A stretch of 30,453 nt of DNA from IMG/VR virus record IMGVR_UViG_3300006737_000114, positions 1-30,453 of that record; one strand, 5' to 3'. This document shows, piece after piece, positions 29,602-30,453 of this stretch; the stretch's first letter is position 1; each line of letters opens with the position of its first letter. Below the pieces are notes generated by a model that made no database searches, was not told where the DNA came from, and worked only from the letters and a program-made list of their open reading frames with translations. The stretch comes from a virus. The translations under genes were made by a program, and so were the position numbers.

Positions 29602-30453
29602 AAGGCATGATAAGTAATATTAGTGCAGGATTAGCGAGTGGGGGAACAGTAGATGGTGACCTAGTAATAACTGGAGATTTTAAAGTTGAGGGTGCTGGTA
29701 GTTTTACTTATGATGAGATGCTCAATGGCAAAATGAAAATCACGACAACGGATTCAGGTACAGCTTTATATGTTTACAATAATGCTAATCATAGTGGTAC
29801 TGGTTCAGGAGCGTTAGTTACATTAGAGCTTGATAATGCTTCTTCTAGTGGAACTGTTTTAGATATAAGGCATGATGGTAGTGGAGACTTTTTAAATCTC
29901 AGAGCTACAACAACAGAAGTAATGACTGTTACTTCCGCAGGTCGATTGGGATTAGGCACAGACTCGCCTAGTACACAATTGGATGTTAGAAGCAGTGCTG
30001 AAACAGTCATGCAAATTAAAAACTCAGGTAGTTCAAGAGCTAAACTTGTTCTAGATAGTGGTGCTAATATAGCTGAATTATGGTTTGCAGTTAGTGGTAC
30101 TGCTAAAACTGCCTTTTATCAAAAAGCTGACGGCAATTCTTTAGGTGTTTATAGTTTTGCTAATTCTGCTGATGTAATGACTTTTGACACTGCAAATCAA
30201 CGAGTTGGCATAGGCACAGACTCGCCTACAGCACCATTGCATCTTAAAACTGCAATGTCCACTAATACAAATACGGATGCTTTTAAAATATCAAATAGTG
30301 GTTATTTACTTGCAGTGTTGGGTGGAGATGACCTTGCATTTAATTCAGGTAAATTAGAATTATATCAAGATGGTAGTACAAAAAATATTAATTTAAGCGG
30401 TTCGTCACACGCTTCTTATCCGAGTTATATTTTAGGAAATCTTGGCATAGGTA
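29595..30453 (+). CDS. Tail fibre, N-terminal part (open at window end)
   Basis: Open from ATG 29595 to the window end with no stop, 286 codons plus one base. Gly/Ser/Thr/Asn-rich beta strands with recurring G-L/I-G-T-D-S-P modules, where each repeat has the layout LGIGT-D-SP-x-x-x-L (first near residue 120, next near 206, the third being entered at the window edge). This is a typical trimeric fibre shaft. The C-terminal S74 chaperone is at 1-318. The frame at the window end is one base into a codon while the start reads from base 1, so the two pieces do not join directly. Confidence 0.85.
   Translation, partial: MLKGMISNISAGLASGGTVDGDLVITGDFKVEGAGSFTYDEMLNGKMKITTTDSGTALYVYNNANHSGTGSGALVTLELDNASSSGTVLDIRHDGSGDFLNLRATTTEVMTVTSAGRLGLGTDSPSTQLDVRSSAETVMQIKNSGSSRAKLVLDSGANIAELWFAVSGTAKTAFYQKADGNSLGVYSFANSADVMTFDTANQRVGIGTDSPTAPLHLKTAMSTNTNTDAFKISNSGYLLAVLGGDDLAFNSGKLELYQDGSTKNINLSGSSHASYPSYILGNLGIG
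29953..30228 (+). repeat. Direct repeat in fibre gene
   Basis: An exact 18-base repeat, TAGGCACAGACTCGCCTA, occurs at 29953-29970 and 30211-30228. A third relative starts at the window end (TTGGCATAGG at 30442-30451, also at 30205-30214). It encodes the G-T-D-S-P part of the fibre repeats, so sequence similarity is partly protein-driven, but exact identity at synonymous positions suggests recent repeat exchange. Confidence 0.85.

Overview
The window looks like the near-complete genome of a small tailed phage with a long, non-contractile-type (siphovirus-like) tail. Every gene I can support is on the + strand. Genes are tightly packed, with many ATGA, TAATG or GTGA start/stop overlaps that imply translational coupling, and ribosome binding sites are of the GGAG/AGGAG type. 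The DNA is strongly AT-rich. I see no integrase, repressor, tRNA, CRISPR array or insertion sequence, so nothing points to lysogeny. The host cannot be read from the sequence. The AT-richness, M15 endolysin and small-protein families recall marine phages of Gram-negative bacteria, but that is inference.

Layout. 1-318 is the C-terminal end of a tail fibre with an S74 self-cleaving chaperone; its N-terminal part lies at 29595-30453, so the window opens and closes inside one gene and the source molecule is probably circular or circularly permuted. 319-2979 holds small proteins, a run of single-membrane-segment proteins and an M15 endolysin. 2979-4055 is a zinc-finger plus metallophosphoesterase fusion. 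4055-13558 is the neck and tail module: neck protein, tail terminator-like protein, tail tube, tail assembly chaperone with a likely programmed -1 frameshift, tape measure, a hub/tip protein carrying an inserted LamG domain, and a distal tail protein. A structured RNA/terminator region follows at 13608-13676.

13781-19364 is an early-type module: HNH-like protein, winged-helix protein, several mini-genes, SSB-like protein, Hjc-like resolvase, replication initiator-like protein, then dUTPase, a MazG-like DUF6378 protein and a thymidylate synthase homologue. The last has Asp where thymidylate synthases have the uracil-reading Asn, which predicts a dCMP-type rather than dUMP-type enzyme. No DNA polymerase, primase or helicase is visible, so replication probably uses the host replisome.

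19471-22029 encodes an amidoligase, a stand-alone class II glutamine amidotransferase and a gamma-glutamylcyclotransferase-like protein, a three-enzyme set expected to make and break amide or gamma-glutamyl bonds. Its substrate is unknown. Together with the altered thymidylate synthase it is the most interesting part of the window. 21989-22899 holds small genes.

22892-29169 is packaging and head: terminase small-like and large subunits, portal, F-like head protein, virion morphogenesis protein, DUF6321-like basic protein, scaffold and major capsid protein. Fibre and lysis genes therefore lie between the head and neck/tail genes.
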